DNA from: Prochlorococcus marinus str. MIT 0918
Lineage (GTDB): Bacteria; Cyanobacteriota; Cyanobacteriia; PCC-6307; Cyanobiaceae
Length of the DNA stretch: 64,000 bases
Reading direction: 5' to 3'
Assembly (NCBI RefSeq): GCF_027359415.1
Contig: NZ_CP114780.1
Span: 124,001-188,000 of the forward strand
Under the pieces are notes generated by a model. The model ran no database searches. It saw only the letters and a list, made by a program, of their open reading frames with translations, and was not told the origin of the DNA. A program made the translations under genes and the position numbers. The number at the start of each line of letters is the position of its first letter. Position 1 is the first letter of the stretch. Shown piece by piece: positions 29,312 to 39,255 of this stretch.

Positions 29312-30756
29312 TCAATAAACAAAAACTAACATTTGATCAGAATAAAGCACTTGAAAAATTTAATATTTGGCTTGATGAAAAACCATCTTCAAATATATTT
29401 ATTTTGAGTGGATATGCGGGAAGTGGCAAGACTTTCTTGGCTAGAAAGTTCCTCAAGATTGTTGAGAGCAGGAAAATTTGTTGGACAGTTGCAGCTCCTA
29501 CGCATAAAGCAGTAGGTGTTTTAAGAAAGGCCTTAGATAAAGAGCAAATAAACCCCACTTGGTATCCCGCTACTATTCATAGGCTTCTTCGGTTAAAGCT
29601 TAAGAGAAAAGGTAACTTAGAGGTTTGTGAAAAAACTGATAAAACTTTAAAGGCTTTAGATCAGTTGGGCATGGTTCTCATAGATGAAGCTTCTATGTTA
29701 GAAAGTAATCTTCTGGAAATAGTTATTTCATGTGCAAAGAGTTTTAATACTAGGTTGGTGTTTGTTGGCGACCCTGCGCAATTGCCACCAATAGGTGAAT
29801 CAGTTAGTCCTGTCTTTTCAATAATAAGAGCAACTAAGAGTCATTTGAATGAGGTGGTAAGGCATCAAGGTTCAGTGCTGAAATTAGCTAATCTTATTAA
29901 AGAAAAAGATTTTCCTTGTAGTGCTCCTCCATGTTTCTCACTTGGGAAGCCTAATTCAGGAGTTATTGGTTCTCTAGATCAAACAACTTGGTTAGAACAA
30001 GCTAAATTAGCTTTAAAGGAATCTACTGCCAAAAATGATCCTGATTCTGTAAGGATACTTTGTTATACGAATAGATACCTTGAGAGGCTTACTCCTCATG
30101 CCCGTAGAGCATTGCACGGAAAATTGGCGGATGAAATGCCTGTTTTGCCTGGAGAAGTGTTGATTAGTAGAAGAGCTGTTATGAGTTTGGCTTCTTTAAA
30201 AAGTAATGAAAAACTGGAAGAACCAGGCATCTTATTGGGATCAAATACAGAGATGATTGTTGAAGACGTAAATAATGAAAAGTTTTATTTACCAGATAAC
30301 GAATTAGGAGGAGACTTAGGATTTGATATTCCAGAAATTAATTCTCTTGTAGCAAAAGTTCGTGTATCCAATAATATTTTCTTGATAAGACTCATGCCTG
30401 AAATTGGATCAAATTCTAGAGTTGTCCTTGATAAATTAATGAACCAATTAAGTAATCTTGCTAAGAAACTATCTAAAAAAGAGTCTCGTCATATATGGAA
30501 AAATTTTTTTTATCTAAGAGATTCATTTGCATTTGTTGGACCAGCATCTGTACTAACAGTTCATAGAAGTCAAGGTAGTACTTTTGAAGAAGTTTATATT
30601 GCCTCAGATGTTTTTTGGGCAAGAGAAGATTCTCTAAGAAAACATTTGTTATATGTAGCTGTATCTAGAGCAAGTAAAGCAGTTTGGCTTGCAGGCGATT
30701 CATCAATAAATCCAATAGATAATATTTGGAATGATAAACTTATTTTTTCAAATTGA
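29308..30756 (+). CDS. RecD-like DNA helicase
   Basis: A 482-residue superfamily 1 helicase of the RecD/exonuclease V alpha-like type. Walker A is SGYAGSGKTFLARKFL near residue 37, Walker B is MVLIDEASMLESN, and FVGDPAQLPPIGE and the C-terminal LTVHRSQGSTFEEV and LYVAVSRASK motifs complete the SF1 set. It is shorter than full RecD and RecD2, lacking long N-terminal domains. No RecB or RecC gene is nearby, so it probably acts alone in repair. The start is a GTG overlapping the previous stop codon (GTGA). Confidence 0.88.
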   Translation: MINKQKLTFDQNKALEKFNIWLDEKPSSNIFILSGYAGSGKTFLARKFLKIVESRKICWTVAAPTHKAVGVLRKALDKEQINPTWYPATIHRLLRLKLKRKGNLEVCEKTDKTLKALDQLGMVLIDEASMLESNLLEIVISCAKSFNTRLVFVGDPAQLPPIGESVSPVFSIIRATKSHLNEVVRHQGSVLKLANLIKEKDFPCSAPPCFSLGKPNSGVIGSLDQTTWLEQAKLALKESTAKNDPDSVRILCYTNRYLERLTPHARRALHGKLADEMPVLPGEVLISRRAVMSLASLKSNEKLEEPGILLGSNTEMIVEDVNNEKFYLPDNELGGDLGFDIPEINSLVAKVRVSNNIFLIRLMPEIGSNSRVVLDKLMNQLSNLAKKLSKKESRHIWKNFFYLRDSFAFVGPASVLTVHRSQGSTFEEVYIASDVFWAREDSLRKHLLYVAVSRASKAVWLAGDSSINPIDNIWNDKLIFSN

Positions 30757-30761
30757 TATTA

Positions 30762-32165
30762 CTAACTCCTTAAGATATCTGACCATCTTTTAAGTATTTT
30801 TGGCGAACTTGCCCAATGAAGATGAATCCAGCTTGCATGAAATAATTGATTCCCCCATCCTTCCTTAAAAGAATCTATTCCCCAACCTTGAACTTCCCAG
30901 ATTTTTGATAGCTCATTCTTATTAAAACTAGGATTATGATTATTACTTAATAGATTCTTTTTTTTATTAATAACTTCTAATTCCCATCTGTGAAATTCAT
31001 GCCCCATAAAAACGTCTCCTTTGTTAGAAATCAGATTTTCACTCATAGAAATTGCTTTTCGATAACCTATGCTTAGTGATCCTTTTTTTGCTTTAAAAGG
31101 TAATAAACCAGCCATAGGGAAATCTTTACCATTAGAATCAGTTAATGATTTTCCTAAGATAAGCATTCCTCCACATTCTGCATATATAGGGTGTTTGCCA
31201 AAGAAGTTTTTAATAGAGTTTAAACTTCTTTTTGATTGACTTATTTCTTCTGTGAATTCTTCAGGAAATCCTCCTGGAATAATTAGTCCTTTTGCTTCTT
31301 TTGGAATTGATTGGTCCTTAATTATTTCCCAATCAATTATTTTAAATCCTAATCTTTCAAGGGATTCTTTAGTTTCTGGATATCTGAAATGGAATGCATT
31401 GTCTCTTGCGATAGCAATTGTTAAATCTTTTTTAAAGTCTTCATCTTTAATGTCAATACTTATACTTTCTATTGCCCCTTTTGAATTCTTTGGTGATTTA
31501 AGAAGCTTTTCTATTGAAGTAATATTTAAAAACTTCTCAGACAAAAAAGACCATTCATCAATCTTTTCTTCTAAATCTGTTATTTCATGAGCTGGTATTA
31601 ACCCAAGAGATTTATTTGGAATATAAAGACTATCGATTTTTGGAATGCAACCTAGAACTTTAATATTAATACTGCTAAGAACTTCAGTTAACAAATTCTT
31701 GTGACGTGTACTATTTACATTGTTTAAAATTACGCCAGCAATATTTAAATCATTATCAAAATCCCTAAATCCTTTTAGAAGAGCAGCAATTGAAGAACCT
31801 TGTCCACTAGCATCAATAATTAATAATATAGGAAGCTTTAATATCTTTGATATATCTGCTGTACTTCCTTTAGAAGAAGAACCAATACCATCATATAAAC
31901 CCATAACCCCTTCAATTAGGGTAAGTTCAGAAGAACTACTGAACTCATTGAAGTTACTCTTTATCCAATCTGTACCACATAAGATTTTGTCTAAATTTCT
32001 ACACGGTTTCTTAGAAATTAGAGTTAGTAATTGAGGGTCAAGGTAATCAGGGCCAATTTTGAATGTTTGAATGCTTTTTTTTCTTTTATGAGCCCAAGCT
32101 GTTAGTAGAATACTAAGAAGTGTTTTGCCACTATTACTTGAAGGAGCTCCTATTACTAATGCCAT
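30762..32165 (-). CDS. cobB: Cobyrinic acid a,c-diamide synthase
   Basis: A 467-residue ATP- and glutamine-dependent amidotransferase that amidates the corrin ring during cobalamin synthesis. The N-terminal dethiobiotin-synthetase-like domain starts with LVIGAPSSNSGKT (P-loop) and has IEGVMGLYDGIGS. The C-terminal CobQ/CobB-type glutaminase domain has the nucleophile Cys in YAECGGMLILGKSL near residue 330 and a GHEFHRWEL region. CbiA/CobB naming varies; prokaryotes with anaerobic-type B12 synthesis usually call it CbiA. It converges on the RecD-like gene with a 5-bp gap. Confidence 0.93.
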   Translation of the reverse strand: MALVIGAPSSNSGKTLLSILLTAWAHKRKKSIQTFKIGPDYLDPQLLTLISKKPCRNLDKILCGTDWIKSNFNEFSSSSELTLIEGVMGLYDGIGSSSKGSTADISKILKLPILLIIDASGQGSSIAALLKGFRDFDNDLNIAGVILNNVNSTRHKNLLTEVLSSINIKVLGCIPKIDSLYIPNKSLGLIPAHEITDLEEKIDEWSFLSEKFLNITSIEKLLKSPKNSKGAIESISIDIKDEDFKKDLTIAIARDNAFHFRYPETKESLERLGFKIIDWEIIKDQSIPKEAKGLIIPGGFPEEFTEEISQSKRSLNSIKNFFGKHPIYAECGGMLILGKSLTDSNGKDFPMAGLLPFKAKKGSLSIGYRKAISMSENLISNKGDVFMGHEFHRWELEVINKKKNLLSNNHNPSFNKNELSKIWEVQGWGIDSFKEGWGNQLFHASWIHLHWASSPKILKRWSDILRS

Positions 32166-32196
32166 TTTGGCTTTTCTTTAAAGGTTTTTAAATTTC

Positions 32197-33504
32197 TTAG
32201 ATTGAGTTAATTAGATTAAGCATTTTTGTAGCTATTGGAGTTGCATTATTAAGTAGTGGACTTGTTGTCCCTCTACTGGTCTCAAGTAGGCGGGCTACAT
32301 CCATTTCCACAGGGTTTTGTTGAATAGGAACTACTTCTTCTAATAGTTCCATATTTGCCATGCCACCTGCTTCAAGACGCATGCATTCGCCTGATTCAGA
32401 GGCTAGTATTACGCATAAAGAATTTTCTTTCCCTTCTTCTATATTCTTACAAATTAGTCTTATTCCTATGATTTGACCAGGATGAATACTTGGTTTACCT
32501 ATTGGCAATGTCATTAATCTCAATTGTACGATCTCTTTATCTGATCGCTGAAACTTTGTGGTTATAGTATTGCCTTCTTTAGAAACTTTGTTGGTTAATT
32601 TCCATTCAAGTTTATCTGCTATCCATGATGCTAAAAGTAATCCTTGAACAAGATGTTTTCCTTCGATATCAATATCCAAATTAATAATTTTTGAAAGAGA
32701 ATCTCTGCGTGTAGGAGGATCAAAAACCATAGCAAGAGTTTCACGCCATGTTCTAAGTCTTAGCCAATTAAGATCATTAACAGCTTGACCGCTTATTATT
32801 CTTTGCTGCAAAACTTCTAAGCATCTTGTAGGTTCACCAAGTGCAGTATCAATAATAATTCGTCTAGTTGGTAAAGCTAAATTATTAAGTAGATGAGTCT
32901 CTTCATCAAGATGACTATTCCACCAAAGCCATGAAGGAAGGTCTTGAGGAATCAATTCTTCAACAATGTCAAGTCCTTCCTTAAGTGAATTTGTATCTCC
33001 TCTTAGAACTATTACATCTCCACAGGCAGAATTACCTCCTCCTTCTTCAGGTAGAGGACAATAAGCTGCAATAAGAGTTTCTAAATCATGTTTTCTTTCA
33101 AGAGTAGGAGCTAGTGTTATTAGACGTCTTGGTTGAAGTTCACTGATGGCTGCATCAATGTGTTGTCCTCTTAAATCATCTTCTGCATAAGATAAAGATA
33201 AAGCATTTAATGATGTAGAAACTTTTTTATCTAAAGGTGGAGTTGAATGAGGCAAATTAGCACTTAAAATTATTTTCCTTGCTGCTTCTATTAGTTCACT
33301 TCTTTGATTCCCTATTATTGGGCCCTTAATTTCTCCCATTCTTACTAGCTTTTGTTCAAGCCATGCTGGTTGCCAAACAAGAAGGCAGAATGTATTAGCA
33401 CCTTTATTATCTGTCTCATCAAGAGCCCAAAGTTTTTTTAAGTAATTTGGTATTTCTTCTGGAGGAAGTTGTATGGGCGTTTGAAGAGTAAGTTGTGGCG
33501 ACAT
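32197..33504 (-). CDS. opcA: Glucose-6-phosphate dehydrogenase assembly protein OpcA
   Basis: A 435-residue OpcA protein, required in cyanobacteria for assembly and redox control of glucose-6-phosphate dehydrogenase. It shows the family features GAPSS-free N-terminal TPIQLPPEEIPNYLKKLW, a mid region RRLITLAPTLERKHDLET, DLPSWLWWNSHLDEE and a C-terminal AGGMANMELLEEVVPIQ segment. The assignment is backed by context: it follows zwf on the same strand with a 45-bp gap, as in many cyanobacteria. It has no recognisable catalytic motif. Confidence 0.93.
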   Translation of the reverse strand: MSPQLTLQTPIQLPPEEIPNYLKKLWALDETDNKGANTFCLLVWQPAWLEQKLVRMGEIKGPIIGNQRSELIEAARKIILSANLPHSTPPLDKKVSTSLNALSLSYAEDDLRGQHIDAAISELQPRRLITLAPTLERKHDLETLIAAYCPLPEEGGGNSACGDVIVLRGDTNSLKEGLDIVEELIPQDLPSWLWWNSHLDEETHLLNNLALPTRRIIIDTALGEPTRCLEVLQQRIISGQAVNDLNWLRLRTWRETLAMVFDPPTRRDSLSKIINLDIDIEGKHLVQGLLLASWIADKLEWKLTNKVSKEGNTITTKFQRSDKEIVQLRLMTLPIGKPSIHPGQIIGIRLICKNIEEGKENSLCVILASESGECMRLEAGGMANMELLEEVVPIQQNPVEMDVARLLETSRGTTSPLLNNATPIATKMLNLINSI

Positions 33505-33549
33505 TTTGCTTTTTTAAAATTGAAATTAAGCTTTGAAAAGAAAATAAGT

Positions 33550-35067
33550 TTAAGGTCTTCGCCAAAGCAGATGATCCTTAGCTAATAAAGCATCAGCTTC
33601 TGAGGGGCCCCAAGTCCTAGCTTCGTATTGATAAGTAGGAAGTTGCCATGGGCTATCTTCTATTATTTCTAGGAGAGGTGTGTAAAGTCTCCAAGCTGCT
33701 TCTACTTCATCGCTTCTAGTAAATAATGTGGGATCTCCTAGCATTGCGTCTGCTAAAAGCCTTACATAGCCTTCGTCAGATGGTTCGCCAAACGATTCAT
33801 CATATGAGAATTCCATCTCAACAGGTCTACTTCTCATCCCTGATCCAGGAGACTTAACTTCAAATTTAAATTCAGCTCCTTCATTAGGTTGGATTCTTAG
33901 AATTAGTTGATTAGAGGTTGGACTTCCTCCTGCTGCGTCAAATAAATGTACAGGAGCTTCACGAAACGTAAGGACTACCTCGCTTGTTCTTTTTGCCAAT
34001 CGTTTACCAGTTCGAATGTAAAAAGGCACACCTTGCCAGCGCCAATTATTAATAAAGAGTTTCATTGCTACATAGGTTTCTGTAGTGCTATTTGGGCTGA
34101 CACCAGGTTCCTCTCGATAGCCCATTAGGGGATTGGATTTAGAACCTCCTTTGGAATATTGACCCCGAACACAACATTTCCAAGGTTCTAATTCATCTGC
34201 CAAATGAGCTGCTTGAAGTACTTTGGCTTTTTCATTTCTTATTGCTTCTGGATCAAAATGACCAGGTGGTTCCATAGCTGTTATTGCAAGCATTTGGGTT
34301 AAATGGTTTTGCACCATATCTCTTAAAGCACCTGAGGTTTCGTAATAAGCAGCTCGATCTTCAACTCCTACAGTCTCTCCCGAAGTTATTTGTACATTCG
34401 AAATAAAATTTCTATTCCATATAGGTTCAAATATTGTATTTGCAAATCTCATTACCAAAATATTTTGTACAGTTTCTTTGCCAAGATAATGATCAATGCG
34501 GAATATTTGACTTTCGAGAGCACAAGTTTGGACCAATTTATTTAGGCTTTGTGCGCTACTGAAATCACGGCCAAAGGGTTTTTCTATAACTATTCTGCTT
34601 CTCTTTGGATCATTTAATAATCCTGCTGAAGCCAATGCTTTGCATCCACTTGAATAGAATTTTGGAGAAACTGAAAGATAAAAAGTTCTATTTGCATGAG
34701 TTGCTTTTAGTTTGTCTATTTCATTTAGTCTTTCTCTTAAAGTCAAAATATCTTGACTATTTTCAAGATTAACTGGTTCATAAAAAAGTGAAGATGAAAA
34801 CTCTTTCCATTCTTTCGGATTTTCTTGGATTTCTTTCGTCAAAGAATGTTCCATTTTATGGCGAAACTCTTCATCACTCCAACGTCGGCGAGCACAACCG
34901 ATGACAGCAAATTCTTGTGGTAATCTTCGTTGTTTGAATAACTCAAATAACGCAGGCACTAATTTTCTATGGGTTAAGTCTCCGCTGGCGCCAAATATAA
35001 TCAAACATTGTGGGGAAATAACTCTTTCTTGTCTAAGACCTACTCTTAATGGATTTGTAATAGGCAT
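33550..35067 (-). CDS. zwf: Glucose-6-phosphate 1-dehydrogenase
   Basis: A 505-residue enzyme that oxidises glucose-6-phosphate and makes NADPH, the entry to the oxidative pentose phosphate pathway used in the dark. The Rossmann motif IIFGASGDLTHRKLVPAL is near residue 24, and the catalytic signature RIDHYLGKETVQN near residue 198. The C-terminal domain has NNWRWQGVPFYIRTGKRL. Length is standard. The 173-bp gap to petH shows no structure I can name and should contain the zwf promoter. opcA follows directly. Confidence 0.97.
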   Translation of the reverse strand: MPITNPLRVGLRQERVISPQCLIIFGASGDLTHRKLVPALFELFKQRRLPQEFAVIGCARRRWSDEEFRHKMEHSLTKEIQENPKEWKEFSSSLFYEPVNLENSQDILTLRERLNEIDKLKATHANRTFYLSVSPKFYSSGCKALASAGLLNDPKRSRIVIEKPFGRDFSSAQSLNKLVQTCALESQIFRIDHYLGKETVQNILVMRFANTIFEPIWNRNFISNVQITSGETVGVEDRAAYYETSGALRDMVQNHLTQMLAITAMEPPGHFDPEAIRNEKAKVLQAAHLADELEPWKCCVRGQYSKGGSKSNPLMGYREEPGVSPNSTTETYVAMKLFINNWRWQGVPFYIRTGKRLAKRTSEVVLTFREAPVHLFDAAGGSPTSNQLILRIQPNEGAEFKFEVKSPGSGMRSRPVEMEFSYDESFGEPSDEGYVRLLADAMLGDPTLFTRSDEVEAAWRLYTPLLEIIEDSPWQLPTYQYEARTWGPSEADALLAKDHLLWRRP

Positions 35068-35240
35068 TTTAATTTGAATCCAATCCCCTGTTGGTATATC
35101 AAATATAATTAATTCAAAATATTTATTTAATACAGGCTATCTTTTGTTCTCAGATCACCAAATTATCTTGAGTAGGAATTTTCAAAAATTAGTTCCAAAA
35201 TATATAAATTGATAATTTTTAGATTTATATGATCAAGTTG

Positions 35241-36380
<1,140 letters not shown>

Positions 36381-36459
36381 TTATTAGGGGATATATCCTT
36401 TTTTAAAGTTTACGTTTTGAGATTGGCACAAGTCTGAACATTCTATTAAAACAACCAAG

Positions 36460-37065
36460 ATGGTTTTTTTTTATGTATTGTTCATTGGATTTTGTTCTTT
36501 TGGTCAATTGGTTTCTAGTAACAAAAACGAACATTCTGGAGACCGATTAGCTTCGCATCGAAGAGTTATCGAAAATAGAACTATTGAACAAACAATGGAG
36601 GTTCTTCCAGGCGGAGCAAGAAGACTAGCGGCACAATTGAGGACTCCCTTAGGATTTGATGCTCTTTGGACAGTATTAACTAATTACAATCAACTCAGTG
36701 AATTAATTCCAAATCTTCGAACTAGTCAAGTCCTTTCAAGAGTTGAAAATGAAGTTTATTTAAAACAAGTCGGTTCTCAGGAATTTTTAGGATTGAATTT
36801 TTCAGCTGAGGTTTGGATAAAGCTTTTAGAGGATAAGAACAATGGATCGCTAACATTCAATTTGGTTAAAGGAGATTTTAGAAGATTTGATGGGTCTTGG
36901 AAAATAGCACCTTTGTTAAGTGATCTAAATAGTTCTTTAACTTATGAACTTACTGTCCAAGGTTGTTTTGGTATGCCTGTAAGTCTTATTGAAAAGCATT
37001 TAAGAAAAAATTTGACAACAAATCTATTAGCAGTTGAGAAAGCTGCCGCTCAAATAGGCTTATGA
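36460..37065 (+). CDS. SRPBCC/cyclase-dehydrase family protein
   Basis: A 201-residue protein with a START/SRPBCC (Coq10-like polyketide cyclase) domain over residues 45-195. The typical strand and helix pattern is seen in RTPLGFDALWTVLTNYNQLSELIPN and FEFR-like KGDFRRFDGSWKI segments. Such domains bind hydrophobic ligands, but the ligand here is unknown. The first 20 residues (MVFFYVLFIGFCSFGQLV) are hydrophobic and may be a signal or a mis-chosen extension; no internal ATG offers a better start before the domain. It is divergent from petH and convergent with tRNA-Glu. Confidence 0.75.
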   Translation: MVFFYVLFIGFCSFGQLVSSNKNEHSGDRLASHRRVIENRTIEQTMEVLPGGARRLAAQLRTPLGFDALWTVLTNYNQLSELIPNLRTSQVLSRVENEVYLKQVGSQEFLGLNFSAEVWIKLLEDKNNGSLTFNLVKGDFRRFDGSWKIAPLLSDLNSSLTYELTVQGCFGMPVSLIEKHLRKNLTTNLLAVEKAAAQIGL

Positions 37066-37077
37066 AAAATTAATGTA

Positions 37078-37150
37078 TAGCCCCAAGGGGATTCGAACCC
37101 CTGTCGCCTCCGTGAAAGGGAGGTGTCCTAGGCCTCTAGACGATGGGGCC
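37078..37150 (-). tRNA. tRNA-Glu (TTC anticodon)
   Basis: A 73-nt tRNA gene on the minus strand with all stems. The acceptor arms are GGCCCCA and TGGGGCT, with a G:U pair at 1-72 and discriminator A. The D arm includes GTCTAGAGGCCTAGGAC, the anticodon loop is CTTTCAC with anticodon TTC, and the T arm is GGGGTTCGAATCCCC. CCA is not encoded. Besides translation, Glu-tRNA is the precursor of 5-aminolevulinate, so it feeds chlorophyll synthesis. A CRP-type palindrome lies just upstream, between this gene and the sasA stop. Confidence 0.97.
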
Positions 37151-37159
37151 TTGCCGGTG

Positions 37160-37165
37160 ATCATA
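37160..37165 (-). promoter_or_regulatory. Likely -10 element of tRNA-Glu
   Basis: On the minus strand TATGAT lies 10 bp upstream of the mature 5' end, which puts the expected start of transcription about 3 nt before the tRNA. A clear -35 hexamer is missing; the matching place reads ATGTGA and falls inside the palindrome at 37168-37191. The call is by spacing and match only. Confidence 0.5.
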
Positions 37166-37167
37166 CA

Positions 37168-37191
37168 CAAATGTGATCACTATCACATTTG
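37168..37191. promoter_or_regulatory. CRP-type palindrome upstream of tRNA-Glu
   Basis: Two perfect 10-bp arms, CAAATGTGAT and ATCACATTTG, are separated by CACT. The core is TGTGA-N6-TCACA, the consensus of CRP-family regulators, and it differs from the ideal E. coli CRP site in only the central bases. Its centre would lie near -26.5 relative to the predicted tRNA-Glu start, over the -35/spacer region. A binding protein there would most likely repress, though the poor -35 could also point to activation. It could instead be a sasA terminator, but no T-run follows the stem. Confidence 0.55.
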
Positions 37192-37201
37192 AAAGCTAAG
37201 T

Positions 37202-38341
37202 TTAAGACTGCTCCTGCGTCAAGACCTCAAGGGACTTGTTTTGTTTATCCCAAACCGGAACTGTGAAATAAAAACAGGCTCCTTTGTTGGGTTCAGAGAC
37301 TACCCATATCTTTCCACCATGGACTTCTACTATTCTTCTGCAGACAGATAGTCCTATTCCAAAGCCAGAAGTTTTGTCAGAAGTTTGAGGTAATCGAACA
37401 CGATCTAGAAATATTCTTTGTTGTTCTTCCTTGGGGATTCCAGGACCATTGTCACAAATGCTTACCTGAACCCATTGATTAGTTCTGTGGAGCATAGTTA
37501 TTTCTATGGAATCTCCTTTAACTGAAAACTTAAGAGCATTTTCAATTAAATTTAATAAGACTTGTCTGATCCTCTTGTGATCTACAAATACAGCTGGTAG
37601 ATCCGAAGGTATATCTGTATTAATTCCAATTCCTCTACTTAACCAAAATTTCTCTAATTCAAGAATTACTTCTGCAGAAATATTTGCAAGGTTTGATTGT
37701 TTAGGTGTGCATAAAGCTTCCCATCTGGTTGAACCAACTTCAAGGAGGTCTTTTGAAAGTGATTCAATTTCCTCTAAACGTCTTTTTATAACCTCTTGCA
37801 ATTTACTTAAATCAATCTGCCCAAGTTGTTGGCTTTGAATAGCTAACTTTGCTGCAGAAAGAGGTGTCCTCAATTCATGAGCGACCATCCTAAGTAGTCT
37901 TTCCTGAGCTTCAATACGGTTCGTGAGGGTTTCGTTTTCTTGTTTTAAGACCAGATTTTCATCTTGTAGATGTAATTCTTGTTTAGTTCTATTGAATTCA
38001 ATTTCTGTTTTTTTGAGATTTAAGTCAAGACCATTTTTAAAGAATTCTTCTTCCCATCTTGGGAGCCAATTCTGAATTTGTTGAAAAATTCTGGTACCTG
38101 CAAAAACCTGTTTAGGAAGTGGATTAATTTTTATTAGTGCTGGTATTGCTACAAGTCTATGAAATTCAAGCAATTCAGGTTCTTGTTTTGGGTCCGAGAA
38201 TTGAAGAGTTACTTCAAATCCAGAAGCCTCTGACTTGAGAAAGTTTATTAGAGATCTTAAATCAGCTCTTGATAACTGTTGCTTACTTGCAACGAGAAGA
38301 AGTGTGAGCTTTTTTAGTTCAGTAGCTGTTTGTTTGATCAC
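37202..38341 (-). CDS. sasA: Circadian clock histidine kinase SasA
   Basis: A 379-residue sensor kinase with the SasA layout. Residues 10-95 form a KaiB-like thioredoxin-fold domain ([17 protein letters not shown] and [18 protein letters not shown]) that binds KaiC. A coiled coil (about 105-150) follows, then the HisKA domain with His155 in [17 protein letters not shown]. The HATPase domain has [10 protein letters not shown] (N box), DNGPGIP (G1) and [18 protein letters not shown] (G2). It relays KaiC state to the response regulator RpaA. No kai genes are in this window. The start codon reads ATG at 38341. Confidence 0.96.
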   Translation of the reverse strand: MIKQTATELKKLTLLLVASKQQLSRADLRSLINFLKSEASGFEVTLQFSDPKQEPELLEFHRLVAIPALIKINPLPKQVFAGTRIFQQIQNWLPRWEEEFFKNGLDLNLKKTEIEFNRTKQELHLQDENLVLKQENETLTNRIEAQERLLRMVAHELRTPLSAAKLAIQSQQLGQIDLSKLQEVIKRRLEEIESLSKDLLEVGSTRWEALCTPKQSNLANISAEVILELEKFWLSRGIGINTDIPSDLPAVFVDHKRIRQVLLNLIENALKFSVKGDSIEITMLHRTNQWVQVSICDNGPGIPKEEQQRIFLDRVRLPQTSDKTSGFGIGLSVCRRIVEVHGGKIWVVSEPNKGACFYFTVPVWDKQNKSLEVLTQEQS

Positions 38342-38827
38342 AGCTTAGAACAATTGAAGTAGAGAATAGTTTATACAGCATAGTCGATATAGTGCTTTAT
38401 GAAGAGATTTATGATCACTTTGTTCTGTTATATTTAATAATATTAATGATTAAAGCCTTTTCTTAAGGCTTTAATCATTAATATTAGGCTTTATTTTTGC
38501 AAACAAGTTTGATGTTAATAATGTATGTATATTGTTGTTAAAAGTAAATATAAAATCAAATCAAAATATATTTTACTCTCAGTTTAGGTTATATATATAT
38601 TCATTTATTCCTTTAAAATATTATTTTTTTTAAATGGTTTTTTTTCTAATAGGGTCTAGAGGATATAACTCATAGAAAAACAATTATTTTATCTTTAGTT
38701 AAAAGTGATTTATATTGCTTTTAAAGGATAATTGAATTTTTAAGAAGATAGACTATTATAATTATGTTTAATTTGAAGCTTACTGGACTCTGTGTTTAAT
38801 TGCTTTACTCACTTGAGAAAAATCACT
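38342..38827. other. Divergent AT-rich spacer of about 490 bp
   Basis: This spacer separates the 5' ends of sasA (minus) and a secreted-protein gene (plus). I see no protein-like ORF and no tRNA. It contains a perfect 22-bp inverted repeat (38438-38486). Because no gene is transcribed into the repeat from either side, the spacer may encode a small RNA, possibly on the plus strand from about 38345 to the hairpin. Confidence 0.5.
38438..38486. repeat. Perfect 22-bp inverted repeat with 5-nt loop
   Basis: The left arm spans 38438-38459 and the right arm 38465-38486, with loop TTCTT. The inner part is AAAGCCTT / AAGGCTTT and the outer part is AT-rich (TAATATTAATG). All 22 pairs match. On the plus strand a T-rich stretch (TTTATTTTT) follows 4 nt after the stem, so it could terminate a plus-strand RNA. 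Its position between two divergent genes is unexpected for a terminator. Confidence 0.9.
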
Positions 38828-39247
38828 ATGCGTTTAAGAAAACTCTCTTTGGGATTTCTTCTTTTTCAAGTATTTCTTGGATATTCTTTTTCTCCAGCAT
38901 TAGCGGAAAAGACTCTACAAAAAAAATCAGCCACAGAAGAGGACCTTTTTTTATATAGAGCTATAGGAGCTACTTATATTTGTGTTGCACGCGAGGTAGA
39001 CATTGAATTCTCCAAGGCTTCAGCTATTGCAGCTATTACATATGTTAATTTATTAGAAGGAAAACATGGTGGAAAGATTAAAGTTATAGGCGATAAAGAA
39101 TTATCAAGAAAAGAGTTAATAGTTGGTGCAAATAATCAACTCATCCCAGCAGCAGTTGAATACTGCCCAGATAAAATTCCAAATAAGACAAAGAAAGATG
39201 TAGAAAAATATTTAAAAGAATTGAAGAAAAAAACCAAAAGAAAATGA
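38828..39247 (+). CDS. Conserved secreted protein of unknown function
   Basis: A 139-residue protein with a clear signal peptide: MRLRKLSLGFLLF, a hydrophobic core and a cleavage site after SPALA. The mature part has two Cys residues (ATYICVARE and VEYCPDKIP) that could form a disulfide, a conserved LLEGKHGGKIKVIG motif and a lysine-rich tail, KKKTKRK. I recall similar proteins in marine picocyanobacteria without known function. I chose the ATG at 38828, which gives a normal signal peptide; an in-frame GTG 12 codons earlier is unlikely. Confidence 0.7.
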   Translation: MRLRKLSLGFLLFQVFLGYSFSPALAEKTLQKKSATEEDLFLYRAIGATYICVAREVDIEFSKASAIAAITYVNLLEGKHGGKIKVIGDKELSRKELIVGANNQLIPAAVEYCPDKIPNKTKKDVEKYLKELKKKTKRK

Positions 39248-39255
39248 TCTTAAGT

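Noticed and set aside
32166-32196. Cobalamin riboswitch before cobB
   Set aside because: The gap is only about 30 bp and opcA lies immediately upstream, leaving no room for the element.
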